A stretch of 57,554 nt of DNA from Burkholderiales bacterium (GCA_030833315.1 JAURHM010000012.1:1-57554); one strand, 5' to 3'; counted from the first letter of the stretch, positions 42,372 to 51,730 are shown. Translations and numbers: made by a program. The notes: generated by a model not told the origin, from the sequence alone.

Positions 42372-43084
42372 ACCTTCCGACGCACCGCCGCCAGTCTGGC
42401 AAGGCAGAAATGGGTAAATCCCAGTCCGGACAGCACCGGCACCACCAGATTGAGCAGCGGCACATACAGCAGCAGCGATACCAGCAAACCGAGCACAAAC
42501 AGTTCACCGCGATGGGCGCGCACCAACTGCGCGAATTCCTCGCGATCCGCGTGATCCGCCAACGCGTCATAACGGAACAGCCGCTGGTTGAGATAGGCCG
42601 AGGTCAACACCGGCGCCAGAACCGCACCGACACCGGTCAGCCACAGCGGCAGCGTGATGATCCACAGCAGCGCAAAGATCGAAATCGCCACCAGCGCATT
42701 GACCATGCTGCCGGACACGGAACCGCCGAAAGCATGGCCTAGTCCGGGGTAATACCGTTCAGCGACAAAACGCACGATCACCGGCATGGCAATGATTTCC
42801 GTAATCACCAGCGCCGTGACCAGCATCGCCGGCAGCACTGCAATCAGCACAGCCAGTACCGCAGTGTAATCAATGACCCACACCGCACTCCAGTTCTGCA
42901 GCCAGCCGGCAACCATCGTCGTGCGCAGCGTGCCGGCGACAAAACCGGTCCATGCATCCCAGAACACCCAGGTCAGCACCGTCCACAGCACAAAACTGCC
43001 GAGCACCGGCAGCAGCAGCACCGCGAGAATCCGCGGCTCCAGCAGATTGCCCATGCCGCGTGCCAGCGCCTGGAAAGCGGCGCT
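42368..43084 (-). CDS. EI24-domain membrane protein (CysZ-like)
   Basis: A 238-residue inner-membrane protein with about six hydrophobic segments (ILAVLLLPVLGSFVLW, AVLAVLIAVLPAMLVTALVI, FALLWIITLPLWLTGVGAVL and FVLGLLVSLLLYVPLLNLVV). The order fits the EI24/CysZ family; CysZ takes up sulfate, but the role here is not shown. I prefer the GTG at 43084, giving the family-like SAAFQALARGMGNLL; a TTG at 43132 adds 16 codons. It is divergent from pgi. Confidence 0.82.
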   Translation of the reverse strand, partial: SAAFQALARGMGNLLEPRILAVLLLPVLGSFVLWTVLTWVFWDAWTGFVAGTLRTTMVAGWLQNWSAVWVIDYTAVLAVLIAVLPAMLVTALVITEIIAMPVIVRFVAERYYPGLGHAFGGSVSGSMVNALVAISIFALLWIITLPLWLTGVGAVLAPVLTSAYLNQRLFRYDALADHADREEFAQLVRAHRGELFVLGLLVSLLLYVPLLNLVVPVLSGLGFTHFCLARLAAVRRKV

Positions 43085-43209
43085 CACGCAGGTCCCGCCC
43101 AAAGGCGCGCCGGGAAGGCGCAGTACTCGCAAAGCATGAAAGATCTCCGGCAGAAAACGATATTGTAATCAAGGCAGAATACCCTTCTGCCAAGGTACAA
43201 TGCCACGTC

Positions 43210-44874
43210 ATGTCTGGAATCTCCATGTCTGGGACCCCTGTTTCCAAGTCCGTTTCCGCTTCGCTGACCCGCACGCCCGCCTGGCGCGCGCTCGTCGCCC
43301 ACCACCGCAGCTGGAATGAACGCCGCTTGCGCGACCTGTTTGCTGCAGACCCGCAGCGTTTCGAACGCTTCTCACTGGAAGCCGGCGGACTGCTGCTCGA
43401 CTACTCGAAAAACCTGATTACCGCGGAAACGCGCGACCTGCTGGTGCAACTGGCCCTGGAACGCGGCCTGCCTGACCGTGTCGCCGCACTGCTCTCCGGC
43501 AAACGCGTCAACCAGACCGAAAAACGCGCTGCCTGGCATACCGCCCTGCGCGCCGGCGATGCCGCCCCCAGGGAAGTACGCCGCACCCTCGCCGCAATGC
43601 GCACCTTCGCCGATGCACTGCGCGCTGGTCAGGTTAAAGGCCTCACCGGGCAAGCCATCCGTGATGTCGTCAGCCTCGGCATCGGCGGTTCGGCACTGGG
43701 CCCGGCGCTGGTCGTCCGCGCCTGCGCTTCCGATACCGCCTCGCCGCGCGCGCATTTTGTCAGCACGCCGGGGGAACCGCTGACCCGGCTGCTGGCGACG
43801 CTCGATCCCACGACGACGCTATTCATCGTACAGTCGAAAAGTTTTTCGACAATGGAAACGGCGCGCAATGCGCGGGCCGCGAAAGCCTGGCTGCTCGCCG
43901 GACTGCCAAGCGCGGATGCCGGCGCCCACTTTGCCGCGGTAACAGCGAACGTCGAAGCTGCCGGCGCCTTCGGCATCGCCCCCGAACGCCTGTTCCCGAT
44001 GTGGGACTGGGTCGGCGGACGCTACTCCGTATGGTCGGCAGTGGGCCTGCCCGCAATGATCGCAATGGGGCCGGCGGCTTTTGATGAACTGCTCGCCGGC
44101 GCGGCATTGATGGACCGTCACTTCGCCGAAGCGCCGCCGGAGCGCAATATGCCCATGCTGATGGGCCTGATCGGGTTGTGGCACCACAATTTCTGCGGCG
44201 GCGCCTCCCGCGCGGTAATCTCTTATGAACCCGGCCTCGCGCTGCTGCCGCCTTATCTGCAGCAACTCGAAATGGAAAGCCTCGGCAAAAGCGTCACGCA
44301 AAAAGGCAAAGCGCTGCGCACCGGCAGCGGCACCGTGGTCTGGGGCAACCTCGGCATCGAGGCCCAGCATGCCTATATGCAGGCGCTGCACCAGGGCACG
44401 CAACTGGTGCCGGTCGACTTCATTGCCGCCTGCTCTGCCCGCAACGGCGGCGATGCCGATACCCAGTCCGTGATCCTCGCCAGCTGTTTCGCGCAGTCGG
44501 CGCTGCTGATGCAGGGGGTCTCCGAAGACGACATCAAACAACAGCTGACCGCAAACGGCATGGATGCCAAAGAAGCGGCGCGCCTCGCGCCGCACCAGGC
44601 GCTGCCCGGCAACCGCCCCAGCAACACGCTGCTGCTGCCGTCACTGACGCCGCACAGCCTCGGCGCGCTGCTGGCGCTTTATGAACACCGCACCTTTGTG
44701 AAAGCCGCGATCCTCGACGTCAACGCCTTTGACCAGTACGGAGTGGAGCACGGCAAGAAACTCGCCGGCAGCCTGCTGCCTGAATTGAACGGCAAAGCGC
44801 CGACAGAAACCCACGATGCGTCAACCTCGGCACTGATCCGCCACGTCCTCAAGAACAACGGGAGAACACCATGA
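43210..44874 (+). CDS. pgi: Glucose-6-phosphate isomerase
   Basis: A 554-residue cytosolic enzyme that interconverts glucose-6-phosphate and fructose-6-phosphate. Family blocks: VVSLGIGGSALGPALV, FIVQSKSFSTMETARNARAA, WDWVGGRYSVWSAVGLP (signature 1) and the C-terminal LYEHRTFVKAAILDVNAFDQ and GVEHGKKLAGSLLPEL (signature 2, with the catalytic Lys). The length suits the bacterial enzyme. The start is 43210 or the ATG five codons later; a longer open frame upstream runs over the divergent gene. Its stop overlaps the DUF6494 gene by four bases. Confidence 0.97.
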   Translation: MSGISMSGTPVSKSVSASLTRTPAWRALVAHHRSWNERRLRDLFAADPQRFERFSLEAGGLLLDYSKNLITAETRDLLVQLALERGLPDRVAALLSGKRVNQTEKRAAWHTALRAGDAAPREVRRTLAAMRTFADALRAGQVKGLTGQAIRDVVSLGIGGSALGPALVVRACASDTASPRAHFVSTPGEPLTRLLATLDPTTTLFIVQSKSFSTMETARNARAAKAWLLAGLPSADAGAHFAAVTANVEAAGAFGIAPERLFPMWDWVGGRYSVWSAVGLPAMIAMGPAAFDELLAGAALMDRHFAEAPPERNMPMLMGLIGLWHHNFCGGASRAVISYEPGLALLPPYLQQLEMESLGKSVTQKGKALRTGSGTVVWGNLGIEAQHAYMQALHQGTQLVPVDFIAACSARNGGDADTQSVILASCFAQSALLMQGVSEDDIKQQLTANGMDAKEAARLAPHQALPGNRPSNTLLLPSLTPHSLGALLALYEHRTFVKAAILDVNAFDQYGVEHGKKLAGSLLPELNGKAPTETHDASTSALIRHVLKNNGRTP

Positions 44875-45077
44875 ACGACGAAGCCCTGAACATGAGCATC
44901 CGCAAATTCCTCAAAACCGTCGGCGTCAATTCGCAGCTGGCGATTGAAAAAGCCGTGCGCAAGGCGATCGAGGACGGCAAGTTGAAAGGCAGCGAATCGC
45001 TGCCGGTAGCGATGATCCTGAAAGTTGGCGGTCTGGATGTCAGCGTCACCTTCGACGGTGAGCTGAAACTCGACTAA
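44871..45077 (+). CDS. DUF6494-like small protein
   Basis: A 68-residue protein (starts MNDEALNMSIRKFLKTVGVN, ends DVSVTFDGELKLD). A helical first part and a beta-rich second part; no signal peptide or membrane segment. It appears to be the DUF6494 family. Function unknown. The ATG overlaps the pgi stop as ATGA, so it is translated with pgi. Confidence 0.8.
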   Translation: MNDEALNMSIRKFLKTVGVNSQLAIEKAVRKAIEDGKLKGSESLPVAMILKVGGLDVSVTFDGELKLD

Positions 45078-45127
45078 AGCAGGACTTGCAGCGGTGGCTG
45101 CCGCAGCCCCGCTTCACATCATCATGC

Positions 45128-45673
45128 TCAGATCTTCATGATCTGCGCGCGGTAATAACGCAACTCTTCAATCGATTCATGAATGTCGGCCAGCGCCTCG
45201 TGTTTGCCGTGCTTGACCATGCCGCCGATGACATCCGGCTTCCAGCGCCGCGCCAACTCCTTCAGCGTGCTGACGTCGATCAGGCGGTAGTGGAAATAGG
45301 CATCCAGTTTCGGCATGTACTTCACCAGGAAACGCCGGTCCTGGTGCACCGAGTTGCCGCAGATCGGTGACGCGCCCGAAGGCACATACTGGGCGAGAAA
45401 CTCGACCATGCGGTTCTCCACATCGGCCTCGCTCAGCGTCGACGCCTTCACGCGGTCGATCAGGCCCGACTTCTTGTGCGTCGATTTGTTCCAGTTGTCC
45501 ATCGCGTCCAGGACGGCATCCGGCTGATGCACCACCAGCGCCGGGGATTCAGCGACGGTATTGAGCTGTGAATCGGTCACCACGATCGCCACTTCCAGCA
45601 CGCGGTCGGTTTCGGGGTTGAGTCCGCTCATCTCCATGTCGATCCAGATGAGCGCGCTGGGATCCTGTGCCAT
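45128..45673 (-). CDS. orn: Oligoribonuclease
   Basis: A 181-residue cytosolic DEDDh exonuclease that degrades 2-5 nt RNA and pGpG. Acidic residues are in [20 protein letters not shown] (motif I, D and E), and further ones in [17 protein letters not shown] and [18 protein letters not shown], with the closing H...D in [19 protein letters not shown]. Length and ends are those of E. coli Orn. Monocistronic, with a repeat-rich region upstream. Confidence 0.97.
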   Translation of the reverse strand: MAQDPSALIWIDMEMSGLNPETDRVLEVAIVVTDSQLNTVAESPALVVHQPDAVLDAMDNWNKSTHKKSGLIDRVKASTLSEADVENRMVEFLAQYVPSGASPICGNSVHQDRRFLVKYMPKLDAYFHYRLIDVSTLKELARRWKPDVIGGMVKHGKHEALADIHESIEELRYYRAQIMKI

Positions 45674-45689
45674 AATGAATTGGTCGCTT

Positions 45690-45747
45690 TTGCGCTGAAG
45701 TTATTGCGTTGAATTTGCGTTGATTGCGCGTTGAAATTCTTGCGCTG
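45690..45747. repeat. Five imperfect copies of TTGCG(Y)TGA between orn and the M48 protease gene
   Basis: Copies begin at 45690 (TTGCGCTGAA), 45704 (TTGCGTTGAA), 45715 (TTGCGTTGA), 45724 (TTGCGCGTTGAA) and 45740 (TTGCGCTG). Start-to-start distances are 14, 11, 9 and 16 bases. They fill most of the region upstream of orn (starts 45673, minus) and the M48 gene (starts 45805, plus). The repeats are direct, so they look like slipped-strand duplication or a repeated protein-binding site. Confidence 0.7.
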
Positions 45748-45804
45748 TTCGGGAATTTTCAGATGCGTATTGTGTCACAAGCCCGGACCCCCTAAATTCC
45801 CGAA

Positions 45805-47058
45805 ATGCATACTTTTGGCCTGATCTTCCTCGCCGCCCTGCTGCTGACCGTGATACTGCGGCTGTGGCTGGCAGCCCGCCATGCCGCCCACGTCGCCGCC
45901 AACCGCGGTGCAGTGCCCGCACAGTTCGCTTCGGTCATCTCACTCGACGCACACCAGCGCGCGGCCGACTACACCTGCGCCAAAACCCGTTTTGCGATGC
46001 TCAGCGTGGTGGTTGAAGCCGCCATCGCGCTGGCTTTCACCTTCGGCGGCGGACTGCAGGCTTTGCATACACTGACTGCCGGCTGGTTTGAGCCCGGCAT
46101 GCTGCGCAGCCTGGCCCTGCTCGCCGGCTTCGCGCTGGTCAGCACGATCATCGACATCCCCTTCAGCCTCTACCGCACCTTTGTCATCGAAGAAAAATTC
46201 GGTTTCAACAAGATCACGCCGAAGCTGTTCTGGATCGACATGCTCAAAGGCCTGCTGCTCGGCGCCGCACTGGGCCTGCCGCTGGCCGCGACCGTGCTGT
46301 GGCTGATGGAACGCATGGGCGAGCTGTGGTGGCTCTACGCCTGGCTGACCTGGATGGCTTTCAACATCGTCATGCTCGCCGTCTATCCGACATGGATCGC
46401 ACCGCTGTTCAACAAATTCTCGCCGCTGACCGATGACGCCATGAAGGAGCGGGTGGAACGCCTGCTTGACCGCTGCGGCTTCAAGGTCAAGGGCCTGATG
46501 GTGATGGACGGCTCGCGCCGCTCCAGCCACGGCAATGCCTATTTCACCGGTTTCGGCAAAACCAAGCGCATCGTGTTTTTCGACACCCTGCTGTCGCGCC
46601 TCGAACCGCAGGAAGTCGAAGCCGTACTTGCGCACGAACTCGGCCACTTCAAGCTGAAGCATGTGGTGAAGCGCATTGCGTGGATTTTCGCCGCAAGCCT
46701 CGGCTTCCTGTGGCTGCTCGGCGTGGTGCTGCATGCGCCGTGGTTTTATGCCGGTCTCGGCGTCGAGACACCGTCGACTGCGATGGCGCTGCTGCTGTTC
46801 TCGATCGTGATCCCGGTGTTCACCTTCCTGTTTCAGCCCTTCAGCGCGATGTATTCCCGGAAGCACGAGTTCGAAGCTGACGCCTTTGCCGCGCAGTACA
46901 CGCCCGCATCGGACCTGATCGCGGCACTGGTCAAACTCTACAAGGATAACGCCTCGACGCTAACGCCGGACCCGCTGCACTCGGCCTTCTACGACTCGCA
47001 CCCGCCCGCCACGCTGCGCATCGCGCGGCTGCAGCAGGCGGCCGCCGGCGCGCACTGA
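45805..47058 (+). CDS. M48 family membrane metalloprotease (Ste24/CAAX-type)
   Basis: A 417-residue membrane protease. Hydrophobic segments lie at the N-terminus (LIFLAALLLTVILRLW) and at several further positions. The zinc motif is AVLAHELGHFKLKH (near residue 275), with the third ligand in SRKHEFEADAFAAQ. The SRRSSHGNAYFTGFGKTKRI segment is typical of Ste24 proteases. In bacteria its substrates are not well known; membrane quality control is likely. Confidence 0.92.
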   Translation: MHTFGLIFLAALLLTVILRLWLAARHAAHVAANRGAVPAQFASVISLDAHQRAADYTCAKTRFAMLSVVVEAAIALAFTFGGGLQALHTLTAGWFEPGMLRSLALLAGFALVSTIIDIPFSLYRTFVIEEKFGFNKITPKLFWIDMLKGLLLGAALGLPLAATVLWLMERMGELWWLYAWLTWMAFNIVMLAVYPTWIAPLFNKFSPLTDDAMKERVERLLDRCGFKVKGLMVMDGSRRSSHGNAYFTGFGKTKRIVFFDTLLSRLEPQEVEAVLAHELGHFKLKHVVKRIAWIFAASLGFLWLLGVVLHAPWFYAGLGVETPSTAMALLLFSIVIPVFTFLFQPFSAMYSRKHEFEADAFAAQYTPASDLIAALVKLYKDNASTLTPDPLHSAFYDSHPPATLRIARLQQAAAGAH

Positions 47059-47065
47059 GACGCCG

Positions 47066-47395
47066 ATGAGCACATTGAGCCAAAAAAAATGCAAACCCTG
47101 TGAAGGCGGCGTATCGCCGCTGACCGAGGGTGAAGTTGCGAGTCTGCTCAAAGGTCTCAAGGGCTGGGCTCTAGTCGAAGGCAAACTCAGCAAGACCTAC
47201 GACTTCCGCAATTACCACGAGACCATGGCCTTCGTGAACGCGACAGCCTGGATCTCTCACCGCGAAGACCATCACCCCGATCTCGCTGTCGGCTACAACA
47301 AATGCCGAGTCGACTACATCACCCACGCGATCAACGGCCTGTCCGAGAACGACTTCATCTGCGCCGCCAAGATCGACGCCCTGCTTGAGCTCTGA
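47066..47395 (+). CDS. phhB: 4a-hydroxytetrahydrobiopterin dehydratase (pterin-4a-carbinolamine dehydratase)
   Basis: A 109-residue cytosolic enzyme that recycles the pterin cofactor after aromatic hydroxylation. It has the conserved His cluster in WISHREDHHPDLAVGYNKC and the family FRNYHETMAFVNATAW and VDYITHAINGLSENDF. It begins seven bases after the stop of the M48 gene, and rsgA starts within its last codons. No phhA is seen here. Confidence 0.93.
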   Translation: MSTLSQKKCKPCEGGVSPLTEGEVASLLKGLKGWALVEGKLSKTYDFRNYHETMAFVNATAWISHREDHHPDLAVGYNKCRVDYITHAINGLSENDFICAAKIDALLEL

Positions 47396-48284
47396 ACGCA
47401 TCATCCGCGGGTTGGTGACGGCCGCCTACGGCCGCCGCTTCCTCGTTGAATGCGCCGACGGCATCACCCGCGACTGCGTGACCCGCGGCAAGCGCAATGA
47501 TTTCGCCTGTGGCGATGATGTGACGGTGGCTGTGCAAAACGACAGCCAAGGTGCCATCAACGACTGCGCCCCGCGCAAAAGCCTGCTCTACCGCTCGGAC
47601 CAGTGGAAGCAGAAGCTGATCGCCGCCAACGTCACCCAGGTCGTTGCGGTGGTCGCCCCCGTACCCTCCTTCGATCTTAATGTGCTCGACTGCTGCCTCG
47701 CCGCAGCAGCTCACGCCGGCATCGATGCGCTGATTGTGCTCAACAAGGCGGAACTGCCGGAAGCCGCGGTATCTGAAGGTGTGCTCGCACCGTTTGCCAC
47801 GCTGGGTTATCCGCTGCTGAAACTGGTCGCTCGCGACAACATCGGTCCACTGCGCCCGCTGCTCGACGGCAAACGCAGCGTGCTGGTCGGCGAGTCGGGC
47901 ATGGGCAAGTCGACCATTCTCAACCAGTTGCTGCCGGAGGCCGTCGCGCAGACGCGTGAAGTCTCCGCCTCGCTGGGCACCGGTAAACACACCACGACCC
48001 ACGCCCGGCTTTATCACCTGGATGCGCGCAGTGAACTGATCGACACCCCGGGCGTGCAGGCCTTCGGCGTGCATCACCTCGGCTTTGAAGATCTGGCATC
48101 GGCCTTTATCGAATTCCGCCCGCTGCTGGGACAATGCCGCTTCCGCGACTGCCGGCACCTCGCCGAACCCGGCTGCGCCTTGGTCGCCGCCGGAGCTGCA
48201 GGCACTGTCAGCGCGCGACGGCTGGCGTCCTACCGCCGCCTGGCGGAAGAAAACATTCGATTGAAACGGCCGGACTGGGCTTGA
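47385..48284 (+). CDS. rsgA: Small ribosomal subunit biogenesis GTPase RsgA
   Basis: A 299-residue circularly permuted GTPase that checks late 30S assembly. The N-terminal OB-fold ends near residue 75. The GTPase motifs come in permuted order: G4 as VLNKAEL, then G1 as VGESGMGKSTILNQL, then G3 as IDTPGVQAFG. The C-terminal zinc finger is FRDCRHLAEPGC. The start is TTG at 47385, inside the end of phhB, which gives SSERIIRGLVTAAYGRRF, an expected N-terminus. Confidence 0.94.
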   Translation: MSSERIIRGLVTAAYGRRFLVECADGITRDCVTRGKRNDFACGDDVTVAVQNDSQGAINDCAPRKSLLYRSDQWKQKLIAANVTQVVAVVAPVPSFDLNVLDCCLAAAAHAGIDALIVLNKAELPEAAVSEGVLAPFATLGYPLLKLVARDNIGPLRPLLDGKRSVLVGESGMGKSTILNQLLPEAVAQTREVSASLGTGKHTTTHARLYHLDARSELIDTPGVQAFGVHHLGFEDLASAFIEFRPLLGQCRFRDCRHLAEPGCALVAAGAAGTVSARRLASYRRLAEENIRLKRPDWA

Positions 48285-48323
48285 TGCCCGGGAATTAATC
48301 CGTGTCAGAGCGCAGGACTGCGC

Positions 48324-49244
48324 TCAGCCGATCGCCTTGGCGACGGACACGATGAACAGCAGAATCAGCCACAGCACCAGCGCGCGCCAGATCAGACCGA
48401 CCACGCCGCGCAGGTCTTCGACTTCCACCTCTTCGCCGATGCCCAGTTCGGGCCGCTGGTTGAGCATGCCCTCTTCACGCAGCGCACCGCCGAGCTTGAT
48501 ACCCAGCGCGCCCGCGCCGCTGGCCAGCACCACGCCCTCGGCATTGCGGTTCCACGCAGCGGCCTGGGTGCGCCAACAGTAGGCGGCATCTTCGAAATTG
48601 CCGGCGATGGCAAAACTCGCTGCAGTCACCCGCGCCGGCAGCCAGTCGATCCAGAAAAAGGCGCGTTCGGCGAACAGCGCAAAAATACGCTTCTCCGGTT
48701 CCATCTGCTTGCCCCAGCGCTCAGCCAGCAGATCGGCGGCGCGATACACCACCGGACCAACGGGACCCATCACCACAAACCAGAAAATCGGTCCGAGCAC
48801 ATAACGGTGCGCCTGCAGCAGGCCGAGCTCGATCGACACCCGCGCGATTTCCGCGGCATTGAGTTCGACGGCCGGAACACCACGCCAGCGGCCCAGCACA
48901 TCGCGCGCACTGTTGACATTCTGTTCGCGCAAAGCCTGCGCGATGTCGGTGAAGCAGTGGCTGAAACGGCGGAAGCCCATCGCCACATACAACACACCGA
49001 TGCTCCACGCCAGCGCCAGCAATACATTGAAGTAGCCGAGCAACGCATAGGTAAGGATCGTCAGCAGCGCGAGCGGCAGCACCGCCACCAGCCAGGCGAT
49101 GGCGCCGTGGCTGGCCTGCAGGCCGTTGAACCGGCCTTCGAGGTAATCGGCGTAACGCTCGAACCCGGCGTATAGCCGGTTGTTACGCCGTAAAGGCCGC
49201 GCCTGTTCGATCGCCAGCGCAATAACGAGTGCGAGAAACTTCAT
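48324..49244 (-). CDS. CobD/CbiB family membrane protein
   Basis: A 306-residue inner-membrane protein. It has the family N-terminus (FLALVIALAIEQARPLRRNN), DLLAERWG and FFWIDWLPARVTAASFAIAG. Several hydrophobic segments lie in the first half and at the C-terminus. No cobalamin-synthesis gene is beside it, so it is probably the AmpE/CbiB-like paralogue found near regulators in betaproteobacteria, of unknown function. Last gene of the six-gene minus-strand run. Confidence 0.85.
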   Translation of the reverse strand: MKFLALVIALAIEQARPLRRNNRLYAGFERYADYLEGRFNGLQASHGAIAWLVAVLPLALLTILTYALLGYFNVLLALAWSIGVLYVAMGFRRFSHCFTDIAQALREQNVNSARDVLGRWRGVPAVELNAAEIARVSIELGLLQAHRYVLGPIFWFVVMGPVGPVVYRAADLLAERWGKQMEPEKRIFALFAERAFFWIDWLPARVTAASFAIAGNFEDAAYCWRTQAAAWNRNAEGVVLASGAGALGIKLGGALREEGMLNQRPELGIGEEVEVEDLRGVVGLIWRALVLWLILLFIVSVAKAIG

Positions 49245-49308
49245 ACCGGTGAATGGAGCCCCGTATTAAAGCCAACAGAATAATTCAGCAAAAACAACTG
49301 CTTATATT

Positions 49309-49812
49309 CTACCGGTATTCCACGGCAACAATCTCGACCTCGGTGTCGCCGGCCGGACGCCGCCATTTGACGGTTTCGCCGACCTTGGCGCCGATCAGCG
49401 AACGCGCCAGCGGCGAGCCCCAGCTGATTTTGCCGGCGGCGACATCGGCCTCGTCGTCACCTACGATATGGAAGGTTTCGACGCGGCCATCGGCCTCTTC
49501 AACCTTCACCGTCGCACCGAAACGCACTTCACCGGGCGGGTGTCCGGCAGGGTCCACCACCTCGGCACGCTCCAACTGCGCATTGAAATAACGCTGGTCG
49601 CGTTCGACTTCGCGCAACTGGCGCTTGGCTTCGGAGTCATCCTGGGACAACACCTTCAGCTGCTCATGCCGTTCGGCGAGTTCACGCACGCGCGCACGCA
49701 ACTGCTCCATACCCAGCGGCGTCACATAGTTGGCATGCGCAGGCACCGGACGTTCCGGCAGCTCGCCTGCAGTCAGGTCGTCATCACTTTCTTTTACAAA
49801 GGCGCGGCTCAT
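49309..49812 (-). CDS. GreA/GreB-family transcription elongation factor with shortened coiled coil
   Basis: A 167-residue factor that should bind RNA polymerase near the secondary channel. The C-terminal FKBP-like domain is normal (FGATVKVEEADGRVETFHIV, ISWGSPLARSLIGAKVGETV). The N-terminal coiled coil (residues 30-88) is about 13 residues shorter than in E. coli GreB, and the tip motif GDxSENAxY is absent; DDSE (58-61) lies at the turn. So it may reach the active site less well and act differently from GreB. The start at 49812 gives MSRAFVKESDDD, the family N-terminus. Confidence 0.85.
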   Translation of the reverse strand: MSRAFVKESDDDLTAGELPERPVPAHANYVTPLGMEQLRARVRELAERHEQLKVLSQDDSEAKRQLREVERDQRYFNAQLERAEVVDPAGHPPGEVRFGATVKVEEADGRVETFHIVGDDEADVAAGKISWGSPLARSLIGAKVGETVKWRRPAGDTEVEIVAVEYR

Positions 49813-49970
49813 GTTCACTCTCATCGCTCGTGCAGAGCGTCAGCGTTGACTTTCGGATCGGGGGACGGGAACGTCCCCTCGGGGCGCCGGCAGCGGCTTC
49901 CGTTATCCAGCATTCTCCCGTGCTCTATTCTGTTATACCGGCTGTCTCCAGCACTGGCAACCGCCTTTGG

Positions 49971-50570
49971 TCAAAGACTATGGCGCCAGATCAGCATACG
50001 ATTATTGGCTGGCATCGCATGGTCGCCGGTCAGCGACAATCCCTGCTGTTTTGCCAGGGCATCCACCGCCTGCCAGTCGCGCAGGCCGCTCAGCGGATCG
50101 CGTTCGCGCAGGAAGGCATCAAAACGCGCATTGGATTCGGCGGTGTGGCGGCCGTCATCGCTGAACGGCCCGTAAACCGCAAGCACGCCGCCGCGCAGCA
50201 GCATCTGGCCGACGCCTTGGAAAAAATGACCGACCGACTCCCAGGAGAGGATGTGCAGCGTGTTCGACGTGAACACCGCATCGACTCCATCGACCGGCCA
50301 CTCCGCCGCATCGACATCCAGCACCCGCGGCGCTCGCAGATTGGGCAGCGCCACCGTATCACGCCAGGCCGCGATGCCCGGCAGGTGCGCAGCCACATCC
50401 GTCGGCTGCCACAGCAGATGCGGCAGCATGCCGGCAAAAAACGCCGCGTGTTCCCCGGTGCCGGAACCGACCTCCAGCACCTGCGTCGACGACGAGAAGA
50501 CCCTGCGCAGCACCTCTAGAATTGGCCCGCGGTTGCGCGCGCAGGCTTCCGAGGTCTGGCGCAAATCCAT
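49971..50570 (-). CDS. DUF938 family SAM-dependent methyltransferase-like protein
   Basis: A 199-residue protein. The SAM-binding motif I is VLEVGSGTGEHAAFFAGMLP (near residue 32), followed by VLDVDAAEWPVDGVDAVF and NTLHILSWESVGHFFQGVG, all typical of DUF938. Substrate unknown. Its ATG shares one base with the stop of the patatin gene (TGATG), so the two are translationally coupled. The longer open frame upstream is part of the patatin gene region. Confidence 0.88.
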   Translation of the reverse strand: MDLRQTSEACARNRGPILEVLRRVFSSSTQVLEVGSGTGEHAAFFAGMLPHLLWQPTDVAAHLPGIAAWRDTVALPNLRAPRVLDVDAAEWPVDGVDAVFTSNTLHILSWESVGHFFQGVGQMLLRGGVLAVYGPFSDDGRHTAESNARFDAFLRERDPLSGLRDWQAVDALAKQQGLSLTGDHAMPANNRMLIWRHSL

Positions 50571-51730
50571 CACTGCGGTCCGTGTCCGAGGAAAGCCAGC
50601 AGATCGTCGCGCTGCTCCATCGCGTCGGCATAACCAAGCCGGATCAGCGCGCGGCAATAGGATTTCTCGAACAGCAGGTAAGACACCAGATTGGAACCGG
50701 TGCGCTTCATCGCACCCACCGTCTGCAACAGCCCGCGGATCACCCGCGGCAGGTCATGCGCATACTGCGCGGCAATCTGGCTCAGCGGCACGCTGGGCGT
50801 CAGCACACGGAACTCGACAGCGCGCAGCGGATAACCGTTTTTCGCTAGCATCTCCGCCGGAATGATCGACAGCGTGCGGTTGATGCGCTGCAGACGCTCC
50901 AGGTCCACTTCCAGCGAATCGAGGAAAATGCTGTCGAGGGCATGGCCGGCGATCTGCGCCAGCGACGGATAACCGTTCGAAGGCTGGCGCACAGCGGACT
51001 GCGTGGCCTGGCGGCCGACACCTATCACCAGCAGACGGTCAGCGCCCAGATGCAGCGCCGGACTGACCGGTGCGATCTGGCGCATCGAGCCGTCGCCGAA
51101 ATACTCACGATTGATTTTCACTGGGGGAAAAATAAAGGGCAGCGCACTCGACGCCATCAGATGCGGCAAGCCGATGGGCATCGCCACGCCGATCCGGCGT
51201 GCGCGCTCCCAGTCCTGAAGCTTGGTATTGCCTTCATAAAACGTCACCGACTGGCCCGAGGTGTAACCGGAACAAGTCACGGCAAAGGCGCGCAGATGGC
51301 CGGCGTTGACGTTTCGGCCGATCGCCGGAAAATCGATGTGGCGTTCAAGCAGTGCCGCCAGCGGCGAGTTGTCGAGCAACGAAATCTGCCTGTCGAGGCG
51401 ATTGCCGGACAGCGCCGACAGCAGCCAGCGCGCGCTGTTGCCGAGCGCACCCCGCACATCGGCGCGATACACGTGATTGACATGGAAATTTTTCCACACC
51501 GTCATCAGCCGGCGCGCGCCGAGATGGAAATCGCCGGCGTCAGTGGCCAGCACGGCCGCATTGATCGCCCCCGCGGAAGTGCCGCAGATGATCGGGAAAG
51601 GGTTGCCGGCATCGCGCGGCAGCAGTTCATGCAGGGCCCGCATCACGCCGACCTGATAGGCCGCACGCGCCCCGCCGCCGGTCATGATCAGACCGACGAC
51701 CGGTTTTGCTGGATTGGATGCGCTGGACAT
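50570..51730 (-). CDS. Patatin-like phospholipase
   Basis: A 386-residue protein with an oxyanion block MTGGGARAAYQVGVMRAL (near residue 18), the catalytic Ser in ICGTSAGAINAAVLA and the Asp of the dyad in YFGDGSMRQIAP. No signal peptide. Patatin-like enzymes hydrolyse acyl esters of membrane lipids. It begins 49 bases after the stop of the YbaK gene. Confidence 0.9.
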   Translation of the reverse strand: MSSASNPAKPVVGLIMTGGGARAAYQVGVMRALHELLPRDAGNPFPIICGTSAGAINAAVLATDAGDFHLGARRLMTVWKNFHVNHVYRADVRGALGNSARWLLSALSGNRLDRQISLLDNSPLAALLERHIDFPAIGRNVNAGHLRAFAVTCSGYTSGQSVTFYEGNTKLQDWERARRIGVAMPIGLPHLMASSALPFIFPPVKINREYFGDGSMRQIAPVSPALHLGADRLLVIGVGRQATQSAVRQPSNGYPSLAQIAGHALDSIFLDSLEVDLERLQRINRTLSIIPAEMLAKNGYPLRAVEFRVLTPSVPLSQIAAQYAHDLPRVIRGLLQTVGAMKRTGSNLVSYLLFEKSYCRALIRLGYADAMEQRDDLLAFLGHGPQ

